Below, piece after piece: positions 45,128 to 56,920 of a stretch of DNA of 64,000 nucleotides. Under the pieces are notes generated by a model. The model did no database searches and had not been told where the DNA came from. It saw only the letters and a program-made list of their open reading frames with translations. A program made the translations under genes and the position numbers. How positions within the stretch are numbered: position 1 is the stretch's first letter; each line of letters opens with the position of its first letter. The DNA comes from Tribonema minus. Taxonomy: Eukaryota > Sar > Xanthophyceae > Tribonematales > Tribonemataceae. The DNA lies in NCBI GenBank assembly GCA_017506865.1, contig JAFCMP010000163.1, positions 1 to 64,000 of the forward strand, given 5' to 3'.

Positions 45128-45409
45128 CTACGGAGGGGCCGGCGGTTCGGCGCTGGCCGGCGGGGGGCGCGGCACTTGCAACATTGCGATGCGGCGGTAC
45201 GCGCTGACGTCGCCATCAGGGGCAATGACTGCGTTCCAGTTGTCGATCACAACACGTGTGAGCGCACTGTAGCGCGAGGGAGGTGCGGCGGCGCCAAAGG
45301 CAACGCGCTGCGCGAGAAGTTCCTCGTTGAAGTTGCTCTTTTGTGAAAAAAAAGAGCTGCTTGTGTGTTGGCTCTGAAGCCTGCGCGGTGAGGATGACAG
45401 CACTCTCAC
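45128..45409 (-). CDS. Small protein or terminal exon, unknown (up to 93 aa)
   Basis: The minus frame reads SNFNEELLAQRVAFGAAAPP, SRYSALTRVVIDNWNAVIAP, DGDVSAYRRIAMLQVP, a Pro/Ala-rich end and TAG at 45128. Codon use is strongly GC-ending. It may begin at its own ATG (45409). Alternatively, it may be a terminal exon after a pyrimidine-rich acceptor (TTTTTTTTCACAAAAG) near 45340. No family is recognised. Its 5' end lies only 12 bp from the start codon of the divergent 92-aa gene. Confidence 0.45.
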   Translation of the reverse strand: MRVLSSSPRRLQSQHTSSSFFSQKSNFNEELLAQRVAFGAAAPPSRYSALTRVVIDNWNAVIAPDGDVSAYRRIAMLQVPRPPPASAEPPAPP

Positions 45410-45421
45410 TGCCTGTCAATC

Positions 45422-45939
45422 ATGACCAGCAAGACTAGGAGAATTTTGCTGCTCGGTGAAGCCGGCGATCGATGGATGAAGGTGCGTGCCCCGAGCACTC
45501 GACTCGGCGGCTTCCGTGCCTGTGTTCATGTTTGGGCACGTTCGCTGTGCGCGCGGTATTGTATTGACGCAAAATACATTTGTGATGCTGCTGTTCTGCC
45601 AGCCGCTACTGTTCTTGCAGGTGTCAGAAGACAGAGGCGTTGCGGCAGCGCTGATAGCGCTGGCAAGCGCGACGACGATTTGTTGCCTCACTGGGTAAGC
45701 CGAAGTCAAATGCTATGGCACTTGTCGCTCGTGCGCCGTAAACATCAATTTGAGTGTCAAGACATATGATGATTCCTCAGTTTCCTGCATGCAGACACCA
45801 CCGCATGGCAGATGCTGCCTCTGCAGCCATGGAAGCCGCTGTGCGAGTGGTGCGTCAAGCTCTGCAAGAAGTTCAGCCTCAGAAGGCTCTAGGCAGAAAG
45901 ATTGCCATGTATGAAGCGTCTTCTCTAGCTAGTCTGTGA
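45422..45939 (+). CDS. Small three-exon membrane protein, unknown function (92 aa)
   Basis: Exons 45422-45481, 45621-45694 and 45795-45939 join in frame (phases 0, 2, stop). The product begins MTSKTRRILLLGEAGDRWMK. It has one hydrophobic segment (VAAALIALASATTICCLTG) and ends with a helical basic region (AVRVVRQALQEVQPQKALGR). Splice sites are GTGCGT/TTGCAG and GTAAGC/ATGCAG. I recognise no family. The topology suggests a single-pass membrane protein. Confidence 0.5.
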
Positions 45940-46913
45940 CAACTGATACCTTGCCTTCTCCTTTGGAGCAAAGATATGAAGGTGTTAATTCAAGGTCATG
46001 CCCTCAGAACACTCCCCGCACAGCAACTTTACACCATACCACAGGTTGTCGCTCCGGACTACTTTCAAAACACTCGGAGTCGCTATAACATCAAGGCTGC
46101 CTGCACTTGCCCAGTGTACTCTACCAGAAAGCACAGTCAAGGATGGGCCTCTACAACTGCAGTTGAAGATCATCCGCTGCAAAATCGGTGGCGCAATCCC
46201 AACTTATGTCGACATGAGAACAGAGAAACTGTGAGGGCCCATTCGATGGTAGCCGCGAGTGCATCATGCTTGCCCTGCGTGGGTCAGCCATCTCGTCTAA
46301 TTTTTACAGTAAATGTTTGTGTGAATGACCTTTTTAGAAATGTGCTCTCAGCTTGTTGTGTTCTGAGAGTAACGCACATGTCGCTGTTTTGAGCTTCATC
46401 TGCAGATGCTGGTGGATGCAGCAGGCCAAGATGCGGCTGAGGTTGGCTTCACACCCACACAACAACGAGACCGGTCTGACGATAGCGGAGGTGCGCTTCG
46501 CAGTGTTCTGCTGCAGTGCCGTCCGGTTCTTGGCGCAGTTTCATGAGTTGAGCAATGCTTCACATGACCACAGACCTCCGGAGGCCATGCTGCAAAGGAC
46601 CGGATGGCATGGTGGCCCACATTGTTGGGAGTTTGCCTTCGAGTATCGCTATTGTGGAAAGCAGCGTCGAGCAGCAGTGCAGTTAGCCCGACTTTTCCAA
46701 GCCTGACCTGGACGTACCGTACGCCCAAGTGGGTGGCGCATCAACTGCTGCTGCCGTTGCAGAGCAGCGGAAGCATCAGCGTGCTTGCTGCCAGCGCAAA
46801 ACGGCGGGGTGGCTCTATTTTTCAAGACATGATGTTCTTACCAAGACATCCACTGAACATGTGCCTGTTGGGATGCAGTCTGGTGAAGAGCAACAATCAT
46901 GCAGATGTCACAA
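45940..46913. other. Intergenic region, target of the second LINE
   Basis: An exon-like stretch, CWWMQQAKMRLRLASHPHNN at 46400-46490 followed by GTGCGC, is the only hint of coding. No family is recognised. Confidence 0.35.
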
Positions 46914-46924
46914 GTACTTGTCAG

Positions 46925-47825
46925 GAGGCAGCAACAGCTGCCGCAGGGCACGCAACGCACGCAAGCACTTGCTCGATTCCGGTCGCAGCGCCACATGCAC
47001 TCGATCGGCATGGCATTCCTCAACGAGCCCATGTACTCCACAACGGCTTCGTTCGATGGCCTATCCTGGCAGCTGGCCGTCAAACGCGCCATCGGAGTAG
47101 AGGAGCAGACGGCAGGCTGCAAGCTGTGCGGGAAGTCGCCGGGCGGCACCCTGCATGCACGGCTGTGTCAAGCGCCACGCGTCAAGGCGCACGACACCAT
47201 TGTCCACAATAGCGTCAAGAGGGCCACGCAGCGCCTCCTGCGGGAATACCTCAAAACGGGACTGGTGGACGAGGACTACACGCCGTTTCTGGGGTCCGCC
47301 GGGCCGCCGGGGAGTCGCAGGATGGACATCGTGCTGCCTGCCGACGCCTTCCCGGTGACCGGCTACGACAACCCGACACGCCACCTACCGCTCATGGTGG
47401 ACGTTACCTGCTTCGAGGCACAGGTGGCGTCGCGGGCGGCGAAGACTGCAGCAGACCCCGAGCGATGCTGCCGCGACCAAGAGGCCGCCAAGACTACCCA
47501 CTATTCTGGTCATTATGATCAGAATTGCTACAAACTTGCCACTTTGGCAATAGGGTCATTTGGCAGCATCGGGGAGCAGGGGCGGAAGCTGCTGGAGGCT
47601 GTGGCGACGGAGTATGCCAGCAGGATGTCAGTGCCCGGAGGAGCGCGCCCTAAAGCTCTCAAGGGCATCGCCCTGGCGCGCTTACGCTCGGCACTGTCGG
47701 CAGCGCTCCACATGGCGTACTCTGGCCGTGTCATGACACACATGGCAGAATCCAGGGGGGGGGGGCACATGGAGGAGGACGTAGGGGAGGACCCCGAGAT
47801 GCCATTTGGCGGCGGCGGCGTTTGA
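46925..47825 (+). pseudogene. C-terminal fragment of LINE pol: restriction-like endonuclease
   Basis: Open for ~300 codons: CKLCGKSPGGTLHARLC then VKAHDTIVHNSVK (CCHC cluster), SRRMDIVLP (R..D) and HLPLMVDVTCFEA (D.T), the PD-(D/E)XK-like pattern, followed by HYDQNCYKLATLAIGSFGSI. The layout is the same as the C-terminus of the 4157-8413 pol, but the sequence is very different. The upstream ATG at 46899 is in the target flank, so the frame's start is fortuitous. RT is absent because of 5' truncation. Confidence 0.88.
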
Positions 47826-47933
47826 GTGGTTGTCGTTGCGACACTTTCAGACTGTCATACGACATGTAGATTCCTTACAGCTAGATGCCAATCATCTGGG
47901 TTTTTTCGCGCCCTGAGCGAGAATTAATAAAAA
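46925..47933 (+). mobile_element. 5'-truncated RLE-type LINE (second family) with exact target-site duplication
   Basis: The element is bounded by GTACTTGTCAG at 46914-46924 and 47934-47944 (11 bp exact; 13 bp if the preceding AA is counted). It contains only the C-terminal endonuclease part of pol, stop at 47823, and a ~110-bp 3' UTR ending GAATTAATAAAAA. A tail-only copy lies at 20507-20629. Confidence 0.93.
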
Positions 47934-47944
47934 GTACTTGTCAG

Positions 47945-49890
47945 CGGTCTAATGCTACCCTCAGTCAGCCATTCTTGCCATAGGCCAGCCCAACTTCCTA
48001 TTTCAACGCAAACGCTGACTTCTGATCTTACCACACTCTTGCCCTGCAGCAATGGTGGTATGTATGCCAGCCTCTGTGTTACATTTGCCGTGAAGTCTAA
48101 TGCGCTGCATGCAGTGCACAAAGTATAGTGTATGTGCTAATTGTAGCCAGAAACTGGAGCAGTAAGAACTGGCTGAATTGGGTGCAGCATCATGCACCGC
48201 CAGTACATGAACATGGTACCTATCAGCTTCAAACAACTTACGTGGAACACTCCAATGGAGTGCATGAAAATGTGTACATTCATGTACGGCTATCACAGAA
48301 GCATCCGTGTACTGCTATCAGAGATGTCGCATGAGATGTCTGTACAGTACGCAAGTACTAACATTGACGCCACTGGCTCGCGCAACATGCAGTTCTGCAC
48401 ACACACCGTGTTCGTGACACTACTGAATGAACAGCAACATCCCAGAGTGCATGAACTGGGACCATGTGCATCATGCGGCCAAAACGGCAATGCAACACTT
48501 GTGCGCATGCCCACTGCCGACCGCTCATTGATGAAAACACGCATGATTAAACGCACCCATCATTTACTGCACTCATAAATATCACACTCCTGAATCAAGA
48601 CACTCGTGCATGAAGACACCCATGAATTGCACACACTCATGACACACGGCTCAATGATCACTGCGCTTGCCGTCGTGCCACAGAACGGAGTGTCACCTCC
48701 CCTTAAGCGCATCTCACGCCAGGAGCTGGCGTTGAAGTTGAAGTTTACGAGCTGCTGACGCGCCCCTCCAACGCCACTGGCAGCCTGAGCAGTTTTGTGA
48801 TCAAAAATTGTACACAGCCAGCTCTTGCGGGGAACTCCAGCGTATCAATTGCCATAGGGCCAAGCTTTCATGCAAGTTGTGCCGCATTAGCACCTTATGA
48901 GATAGCTGTGTACACCAATTCTCTTCTCAGAAACACCCAGTGCAGGATTTGACCAGAGCACGGCAAAACAGATCTTTTTTTTGGAAGCAGCGATAGTCAC
49001 GGTGATAGTCTTACTGGCAGTGACTCTCAGAAATGCAATTAGCAGCAACTACAGGGTGCTTCCCGGGATGACGAGGGAGCGGTCAGCAAACGTCTTTGGG
49101 CAGCTTAATGATAGTTGCAATGTTTCAGCCGGCCATATGCTGTCAGGAGCAGCAAGCACTTCAAAAGCAAATAGTGACAATGACATGTGTGTTGCACTCG
49201 CTGAGTGTATCGAGCAGCAAACGCTGAGACGCTCTGACTTATTGCGTGATGCTGGTGTGGTGTGGCGGCGTTGCTCTTTACGTGCATGGTGTTGATGTTT
49301 GGCTCAGTAGGTCTGCACTGGGCAGTCGGATTGCCTTTTTGGCTGACGTCACATACTGCAAAGTACCCCCGATCAGTGTTCTCACAGGATGCATTGCTTT
49401 GACATGCCCAGTGCTCACCCATGCTGATTGTGTCAGGTGACCTCGATGCACACGATCCTACCGTGCTGCAACTTGAACCCTGTGGACATGGGAGTGGCCA
49501 GCACAATTTGCAGTAACTGTTGCATGATGGCAAGGTACTGCAAGGTCAAGGTCAGGCGCCTGACCTTCCACGGCTGGCGATACACACGATCGTGTACACT
49601 CCACTGTTGTCCCGTCGCACGCTTTTGAGTGTAGTGCTGTCAAACACGCTCCGCAGTGGAGTCTGCATGACGCGCACCTCAGCTTTATGCGTGCTGACAT
49701 TCCCCGAGGCGTGGCCGCTGAGCGTTGTGCACGAACTCACCATACATACATACCGCATCGTACTGGCGCTGACATGCGCAAGACCGTGCGTGCACACGCC
49801 GCACATGCTTCGCGTGCTTTTTAAGAGCATGCGTCAGCACAGACCTTACATGGCCGCGACCTCCCGACGCGTGCACACTGGTGTTGATGC
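47945..49890. other. Intergenic region, nothing firmly recognised
   Basis: A TTGAAGTTGAAGTTTA motif lies at 48733. A 20-bp palindrome, AAGGTCAGGCGCCTGACCTT, is at about 49547. The plus ORF at 48981-49295 begins with a hydrophobic stretch (VTVIVLLAVTL) but has no other support. Confidence 0.4.
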
Positions 49891-52800
49891 TCAGGACTTC
49901 CCAGTGGCCAGCGGCGCGGCGCCGTTCCCGGTGCCGTTCCCAGCACTTTCCCCAGGCATGTTCCTGGTAGAGGGCGCTCTGCTGCTCGGGTCAGCTCGCT
50001 TGGACCCCGATGATGTCACCTTGGCACCTTTCTCGAGTGCCGTTGTGGAGCTAGGTGATGCCGCAGAGGCAGCCCCCGGGGCGACTCGTGCAGTTGAAGT
50101 TGCGGCGCTGGCTGCGGCGGAGTTAGGGTTTGAGTTAGCGTTTACGCCTAGGCCCCTGGCTGCTTCAAGCACGTCGACAAACTGCTGGCGCTTGTCGGGA
50201 TTGAAGATGTAGTCTTTGAGGCCGATGGCGTGGAGCACCTGAGCAGGGGGGAATTGGGGGGTTCGCAGCGCGTGCGCTATAAGAAGGCGTGCCAGTGCAC
50301 GTGTTATATCAGAAAAAATATTTTTTAGATGCACGTTTTGTAAGAAAAGTAATTTGTCAGGTTTGTGCAAATCACCAGCTTGAGTGAGCACGGTCCATGA
50401 AAATGTTGTCCAATGTCCTTTGGATGCACACGGAAAGTATCAGCCAGCTTGAAACATTTGTGCAGCAGTGGTGTGTGTGGGAGTCGAAATTTGTTGCGCT
50501 TGTGTATGGTGTAGCAATGAGAACTATATGAGACCACCTGTAGCACATGGTCAGCTACAACCCGCGGCTACAGGAATAGGGCGAAGCAGCTTCTGTATCA
50601 TGTGACAGGCGGCCGTTGAAGTGCCCTGACCCTGCCTGCAACCCTATCCCTCATTCTAGTCCTAACCCTAACCCTAAACCTAACCCTAACCTTATCTGTA
50701 ACACTAGCCCTAACCCCAACCCCTACCTTGACCCTAATCCTAACCCTAACCCTATCTGCGAAGTGTTGCGGTGGACCAGCAGGTGCCGCTTCATCGAGCC
50801 ACTGTTGGAGAGTGAAAACGCACCAGTTTCTCGCGCTGCATGATCCTGAGTCTCTCCGCTCGTGCCGCCTTCCGTTTCTCGACGTCCTGCCTGCATGTCA
50901 CGGCAGTAGGTCATGGAAATAAGTACGAAGGGCCAGGTGTGAGGTCTGCAAGGAAGTATGCGGTGCTACGATTCTATAGTTGAGGTACAAATGAATGTCG
51001 CTCTGGGCTTTGCACTGGCACTGCAACGTCTGTCAGAGTTGTGTGGCCTGACCTTCACCTCAACCCTCATAACTCTTCATAGCTAGGCTTTCACAAGCCT
51101 CTATCTGAGTCCTCTGTGATGACTAAACGCATCTCATTGCCACCATCAGCCCCCCCACCCGCTGTGTCCAGATGCAGCTGCGCTCAGGCAGATCATCCAT
51201 CTCTGCAGCACCCTACAGCGCACATGCGTGCGCAGTGTACAATGGTGTCAGTCAAGCAATGAAGGGCGCGATGCTTTTGTAGGTGAGCTTCAACTCACAG
51301 GCCTGAGGTTCAGCACAGGCACTGCCCTGCTGTAAGCCTACCTCTGCCGCTTGCGGAAGGTGCAGTCAGTATGAGCAGCTGATGCACTGATGTTGACACT
51401 CTAAGATCCGCAAGAGCGCTGGCCCCATTGCGGCTTTAGATCATGTAGATCTGCCAAATCAGCAGCGAAGTGCTTGCGCTCGAACTACTTCGATTTTGAA
51501 CAGCAGTTGATGCGCAGACAGTCAGCTGGTCCAGCGATGTGCCTGAGGCGATAGTTGGGTAAATTGAAAGAAAGGTTTGCGTTTGCGGTTCCTGGATGAC
51601 CAACTGGCATCTGCGGTCAGTAAGTTGTGAACCTTATCTTACACATGTGAGCAATGGCAGGTAGGCAGATGCTGTCTCATTCTTTTGCCCATGTAGAGTA
51701 CTATCACGTGTGTGAGTGCATGATGATCGCTGAGGCTGGTGTTGAAGTTCAACTTGCGGCGATAGCAACAGACGATCTCTGGCGCCCACGGCGACGCAGG
51801 TGAGCTCATCACAAGGGCTAGTGCATTCGCGCTTCACTCAGATGACTGTGTCATCGCCTAGGGCTAGCTAGCCCTACGCTAGCTTAGCTAGGGTGAAACG
51901 TCTACTTGAAGTATAGCGCACCTGTGCACTCGCTCGTACTCCAAGCGCCTCAGCTTGGAGGCCCACCACTTGGGCCCCATGACAAAGCGCATGGTGTTCT
52001 GCTGCAGCCGAAATAGGGGGTACATGACTTGCGGGTACTGCTTGTTGAGCAGCTGCAGCACAAAAAAACACATTGCATCACAAGCACCGCATCATGATAA
52101 TTCAGTCAGAAAAATTAAGAAAAATGTGTGCTGGCCGAGTAAGTTTGTGGTGTGCGTGTGCACCAAGAGTGGGCGTACCACGAGCAGCGCATGGCGTCGG
52201 TTTCATCAGAAGCAGTAGCATGGTAGCGCGCTCAGAACATGCGCAAGTGCACGGGGCGTACCATGTGTATGTATGACTCTTTCCCTCAGCATGCCTTTTT
52301 GAAATCTATGAAATTTGCTTTTTGCGCGGGTCATATTCAGGCGCATACAAGACTAGTTTCAGGCTCCCAATAACAGAACCTCGAGGACATAAAAAACCGA
52401 GACAGAGAGCTGTTCTATAGGTGGCCGAATCCTCACTAGCAACTATGAAATAAGAGCATTCCACGTTGATATACTGTGAGCCCAAAGACTCCAGCATCTC
52501 AAAGACAAAACTCTGTACTTGCACATATTTTCATTAATTGGAAAAGGGTACGAAGGCACCGCTTGCGGGCTCAGATTCCCCACATGCACCAGAATGTCAA
52601 CTAAGACTGGACACAGCACACGCAAGCTGTACCATTGCGGCGGAATTTTGTGACAACATGCGCATCTTGAGCATGCATTGTATTTGTAATGTTAAGCTTT
52701 TTGGCGAGAATCAATGGTCGAGTGTTCGCGTAACCTTAACCCTAACCCTAACCCAGTGAATATGAGTTTCCAGTGCCACTCTCACCTTGAAGGAGTCAAA

Positions 52801-55501
52801 CGGCAGGCGTCCCAGCTCATCCAGCGTGAGGTCTTGCATGGCGTGCTGCACGTTGTTGCTCACGTCGCTGTTGTGCAGCTTCCAGATGAAGTCGTGCAGC
52901 TGCTCGACCTCCATCACGCCAGACTTGTCCTTGTCGTAAACCTGCAGCAGCAGCAGCAGCGCGCAGCCAAGCGGAGCGCAAACGTGAAGATCACAGATTC
53001 AAGCCTGCAATCCAATATACAGCTGCCTGCACTTCAAGTCTGGCTGCACAAGCGCCTCCACATAAAAGCTCCTGATATGCCGGCATACACATAAAGTCAA
53101 TGGCTTATTGTAAGGGGGGCATGCCATTGCAATGCCCAACAAAAGCACACGCGCAAATGATGAGCCCATTGACCTTCTATGCTAAAACTGCTGTTTGTGG
53201 GTGTACAAGCGCATCCTGCAGCACCGAACACCACAGCGGCCTTCCTACAGTGCGCAAGGCCCAATGATGTGCACGCATGCAGTGCTCTATTGACTTCTTC
53301 AAGAGTGGGTGCTCGATGGACCTTGGATTGCCGCTCACCATAAATGCAAAACGCAGCATCTCTGCTGGCGACAGGCAGGCAAAGGTGCACACCGCCTGCT
53401 TGTTCAAATGACAGCGGGAGCATGCAGCAAGCAGGCAGGCAGCCTTCATTAGTGTTGCTCAAGTCAGGGTCGAAGTCGAACAATCTTCAGGCAGCTCGAA
53501 GTGTGACAACTGTGACTGCAGTGTGCCACGAAGCCAACCACATGCAGACCTGCGGTACATGCAATGACTCCTCAATGTTTCTGCACAGCATTGAAAGGTA
53601 CTTCAGGGGGCTTTTTCGCTCCCCAAGTAACAACTGATCAAGCGCTACAAGGGGCATCTTGAAGTATCTTGGAGGATCTTTCTTTTTGCTGCTCAGGGGC
53701 ACAAAAAAGCCCACTCACATTGGAGTGCGCATGCGCTTTATGCAGCGCTCTGTGCCCAAAAAGAGACTCATTGAAAGTAGCCCCGCTTCACACCAGTACT
53801 CGCTCTCCACGACCAAAGAACTTCTCCAGGTTGCCCAACTGCAAGGCACACTCCATGTCACTGCTTTGTGCTTGTGGCAGACACGTCAGCTGTCAGTGTA
53901 ACTGCTTGAGCCACGAGATTTTGTGAGTTGTGTTCCCTTTACAGAACTGCGTCCCAAGAGACGCAGCTTGCCGAATGCTGACTAACCCCCCCCTCCACGC
54001 CCCCCTCCCCCGCGTTTTGCTTCATGCGCCTCCACAATCATCCATATGAAAATGTCTACGCGATTTTTGTTCGTGAGCACTTCCTGTCAGGGCCTCGACT
54101 TGAAGTTGAAGCACAGCGTGAGCGTCACCTGTACGAACTCTCCAAACTCAATCTTGTCGGGATCGTCCGTATCAATCAGCGCAAAGAGGGCCTGACCCAC
54201 GGTGCTCTTGGGCTCAAACACCACCTTGTCAAAGTACGTGTCGACGCTGATGTAGCCGTCGTGGGTGGTGTCGTGGCGCTTGAAGATGTCCCAGAACTGC
54301 GTTTGTTCGTAGTCAAAACAGGGGAGGCGAACGGGGTGCAATCAAGAACGTCAGGGGAAGGAAATAAGGTAAGCTCAAACACCACTTTATAAAAATACGT
54401 GTCAACGCTGATGTAGCCGTTGTGGGTGGTGTCGGGGCGCTTGAAGGTGTCCCAGAACTGCATTTATTTGTAGTCAGAGCGGGGAAGGGGAAGGGCGCGC
54501 AATGAGGCAAGTCAGTGCAAAGAAATGCGGCAACTGCTCGAATGCCAGGAATGCGTATGGCGCTGGCACTACAGCTTGCAGGCGATGCCAGATTTACACA
54601 TCATGGTGCTTCCTCATATGTCATAAACGTGTGGCGCCTTGTCGAGCCTCTTGGCGCTACCGCACTCACCTGAAGGTGTCTCAGAACTGCGCACAGCCAA
54701 AGCGGGGAATGAGGACAGAGGCTGAAGAATATTGGCGTAGCCATTGGCTACGCCAATATTGAATGTGGTTTTGTGCTCTGGTGCCAAATTTGAGGATGTC
54801 TTTAGCACTTTAGCTGACGATACTGCCAAGGTAATACACTGCGATGCACTTCAAAGCGGGGGAGGGGAAGGGGGGGGAAATCAAAGGAGTGTTGAGGACG
54901 TCATACACGGCTGCTTGGCTGGTGCTCAAGTGCCTGGAACAGGCACAAAACCTCGCTCAACAGCGCCGCAAAATTCATAAATGACGGCGCTATGTCAACC
55001 AGATGATTTGCCATCGTATGTGGCTTCCATATTGTGCATCTTGGCATTACTGCACTGCTGGCACTCTGGACCAAACGTGGTGCAAATATGCAGTTCTCAG
55101 TCTTGAACAAAATGGCCTGGAAAATATGCACAGGAAGCATGGCGCTTGTGGAATTGTGCTTGTGTTACAAGTGTGTGCATACTCTGCTGCAGTGCAACAG
55201 CGCCGCCCAACTATCACAACAAGTGGTGTGTGGTGTGGTGTTGGTCACTTTGGCTCACTTGGCTCAATCCTGGGTGACAAGGATTATTTTGAACTGTCAA
55301 ATTGGCATGGAGAGCGCCGTGGTGATACAACTGCGCGTGGTAGCATATGATAGTGACAGTTGCACCAGGACGCTGTGACGAGAGACTCACCTGCTCTATA
55401 TCCCACATCGACAAGTGGAATAGTTTGCGGCACTTCTCTATCCTCTTGCCTAGCGGCGGGGGCTGGTCAGACACCCTGGATGTCTTTCCGAGCAGCTTCA
55501 T
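49891..55501 (-). CDS. EF-hand calcium-binding protein (345 aa)
   Basis: Exons (minus): 55501-55391, 54296-54129, 53395-53339 (57 nt), 52941-52786, 52052-51922, 50890-50824, 50238-49891; all phases agree. MKLLGKTSR..., RKLFHLSMWDIEQ leads into FWDIFKRHDTTHDGYISVDT (first EF loop, position 12 is Thr), then FALIDTDDPDKIEFGEFVQ (second, intact). After AVCTFACLSPAEMLRFAFM comes VYDKDKSGVMEVEQLHDFIW (third, position 12 is Gln). LLNKQYPQVMYPLFRLQQNT and GPKWWASKLRRLEYERVH match the conserved block after the EF-hands in plant and algal proteins of this kind. A basic helix, VLHAIGLKDYIFNPDKRQQF and a low-complexity Ser/Ala/Gly tail follow. Likely a Ca2+ sensor; partner unknown. Confidence 0.85.
50636..50758. 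repeat. Longest interstitial CCCTAA tract (~120 bp, degenerate)
   Basis: About 18 CCCTAA-type units with variants (CCCCAA, CCTATC, CTTGAC), in the EF-hand gene intron 6. Confidence 0.92.
52728..52756. repeat. Interstitial CCCTAA tract
   Basis: About four units immediately downstream (gene sense) of EF-hand exon 4. Confidence 0.9.
54364..54700 (-). repeat. Echoes of the acceptor and 5' edge of EF-hand exon 2
   Basis: The true edge is at 54296. A ~95-bp copy at 54368-54466 repeats FWDTFKRPDTTHNGYISVDT codons (period 161 bp). A short copy at 54672-54692 (GAAGGTGTCTCAGAACTGCG) is the remains of another. Confidence 0.93.
54728..54760. repeat. Perfect 16-bp-arm palindrome
   Basis: AATATTGGCGTAGCCA (54728-54743), one T, and the exact complement (54745-54760). 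Located in EF-hand intron 1. Confidence 0.95.
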
Positions 55502-56920
55502 TTCTCTCCCGCTCGTTCATCTCCTGAGCCGCAATGCTACACACGCCACCAGCACATCATAACCCCTTTGCTTTTTTTTCGTTTCGCCTGTTATAACGGT
55601 TTTCAAGTTGCAGTTGAACTTTGTTCTCGTGCGGTGGGTCCTGGCAGCTAAATGCAGAGATCACAAGCTACCGCGTCGGCAGGGCAGTTAGCCACAGTCT
55701 GCTCACAGCGTAGCAAGAGCAAGAACATACACTTCGCGTCCAGTGTCCAAGAGATCACTGACTGACTGAGTGATACATATAGTGATACACTGACTGAGTG
55801 ATACATATAGTGATACACTGAAGGGACACAGAGAGCATCGCGAGAAGCACGGCATGCAACCACAACTGCATTAACGCAGCTGTTCTGGCTGCTCGTGTAC
55901 TGACTTGTCCCGCAGTGATCCCCACCGTGGTGCGAGCCTGTGATCAGCTGCTATGAGCAAACTCTTGCATAGCATGAAGCTCACATACGTGTTTCGAGGG
56001 TCCTCCCGTGTACCAGTCCTCGGCAGAGCTGCTACAAGTTGGGACATGTGGAGCAGGTCAGAGTTGTGAATGTGCACGATGTCACAGTTGTCGTCGCAGC
56101 CTGCAATTGCTCTTTTCCGCGCTTTTGTGAGCCTCAATGTGAGGCCAGCTGAGCCTGAACGACGTCGCTGCGCTGGCGCCGGTGGGGCCGCTGACGGTGG
56201 TGCCAAGTGTGACGCTGGCCACGTTCAGCGTAGCCGCGACTGCACACATGTCACAGATCCCCGGCACAGACGGCTCCAATTGCCGCTGGAGTCGTGCCTG
56301 ATGACCACTGCAGTTACTGTAGTTGCATCAGCTATGACAGCGCTCGGCTCCTGCATGGTGAATTGCTGCACAACAGCCTTAGGCCCTCACCGTGTCTTGC
56401 ACAGGGCTGCTGTGAAAACCGTGCTCGGCAGCAAAAAGCTGCAGATCTGGCGCAATCGAGAGCAGGATGCTGCGTTCTGGTGGTGCATGGCGGAAGCAGA
56501 ATGCTTGACTCGTCACAGTGGTGGCAACATGCAGGTGCCAGTGAGCAGTGGGGTAAGAGGCTGTTTGAAAAGAGATGGTGCAAGCTTTGGCGGTAGCACG
56601 ACCCCTGGCCTGGCAGTCGCCAGCTGCATCCTTCCCTGTACCAGTTTTTGTCTTGGAAGGATTTGGTGAAAATTCATTTGGTGGAATGGATCAATTCGTA
56701 CACCCACACTGCCACAGCGCAACTCTAACACCAGAAGTGCACGTCGCAAAACGCTGCATGCAGCATGAATGCTCAAACCTCATGTGTGCCGACGCAAAGG
56801 ACGACATCACATCACGGCAGCTACAGACGGGGAGTGCCGCAGTAACTGTATGCAACACAGAAAAATAAGATGGGAGCGGCACTGCAGCCTGTTTTATTTG
56901 ACGATGAGCACTGCTGCGGC
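55502..56920. other. Region between the EF-hand start and XAP5 end; one possible plus-strand exon
   Basis: At 56143-56301 the plus frame reads GQLSLNDVAALAPVGPLTVV, PSVTLATFSVAATAH and so on to TGA, with strongly G/C-ending codons. The antisense frame is also open. No family. Direct repeats TGATACATATAGTGATACAC lie at 55770-55820. Confidence 0.3.

Noticed and set aside
46604..47212. 202-codon plus ORF overlapping the second LINE
   Set aside because: Shadow of the endonuclease frame; crosses the LINE/target boundary at 46925.
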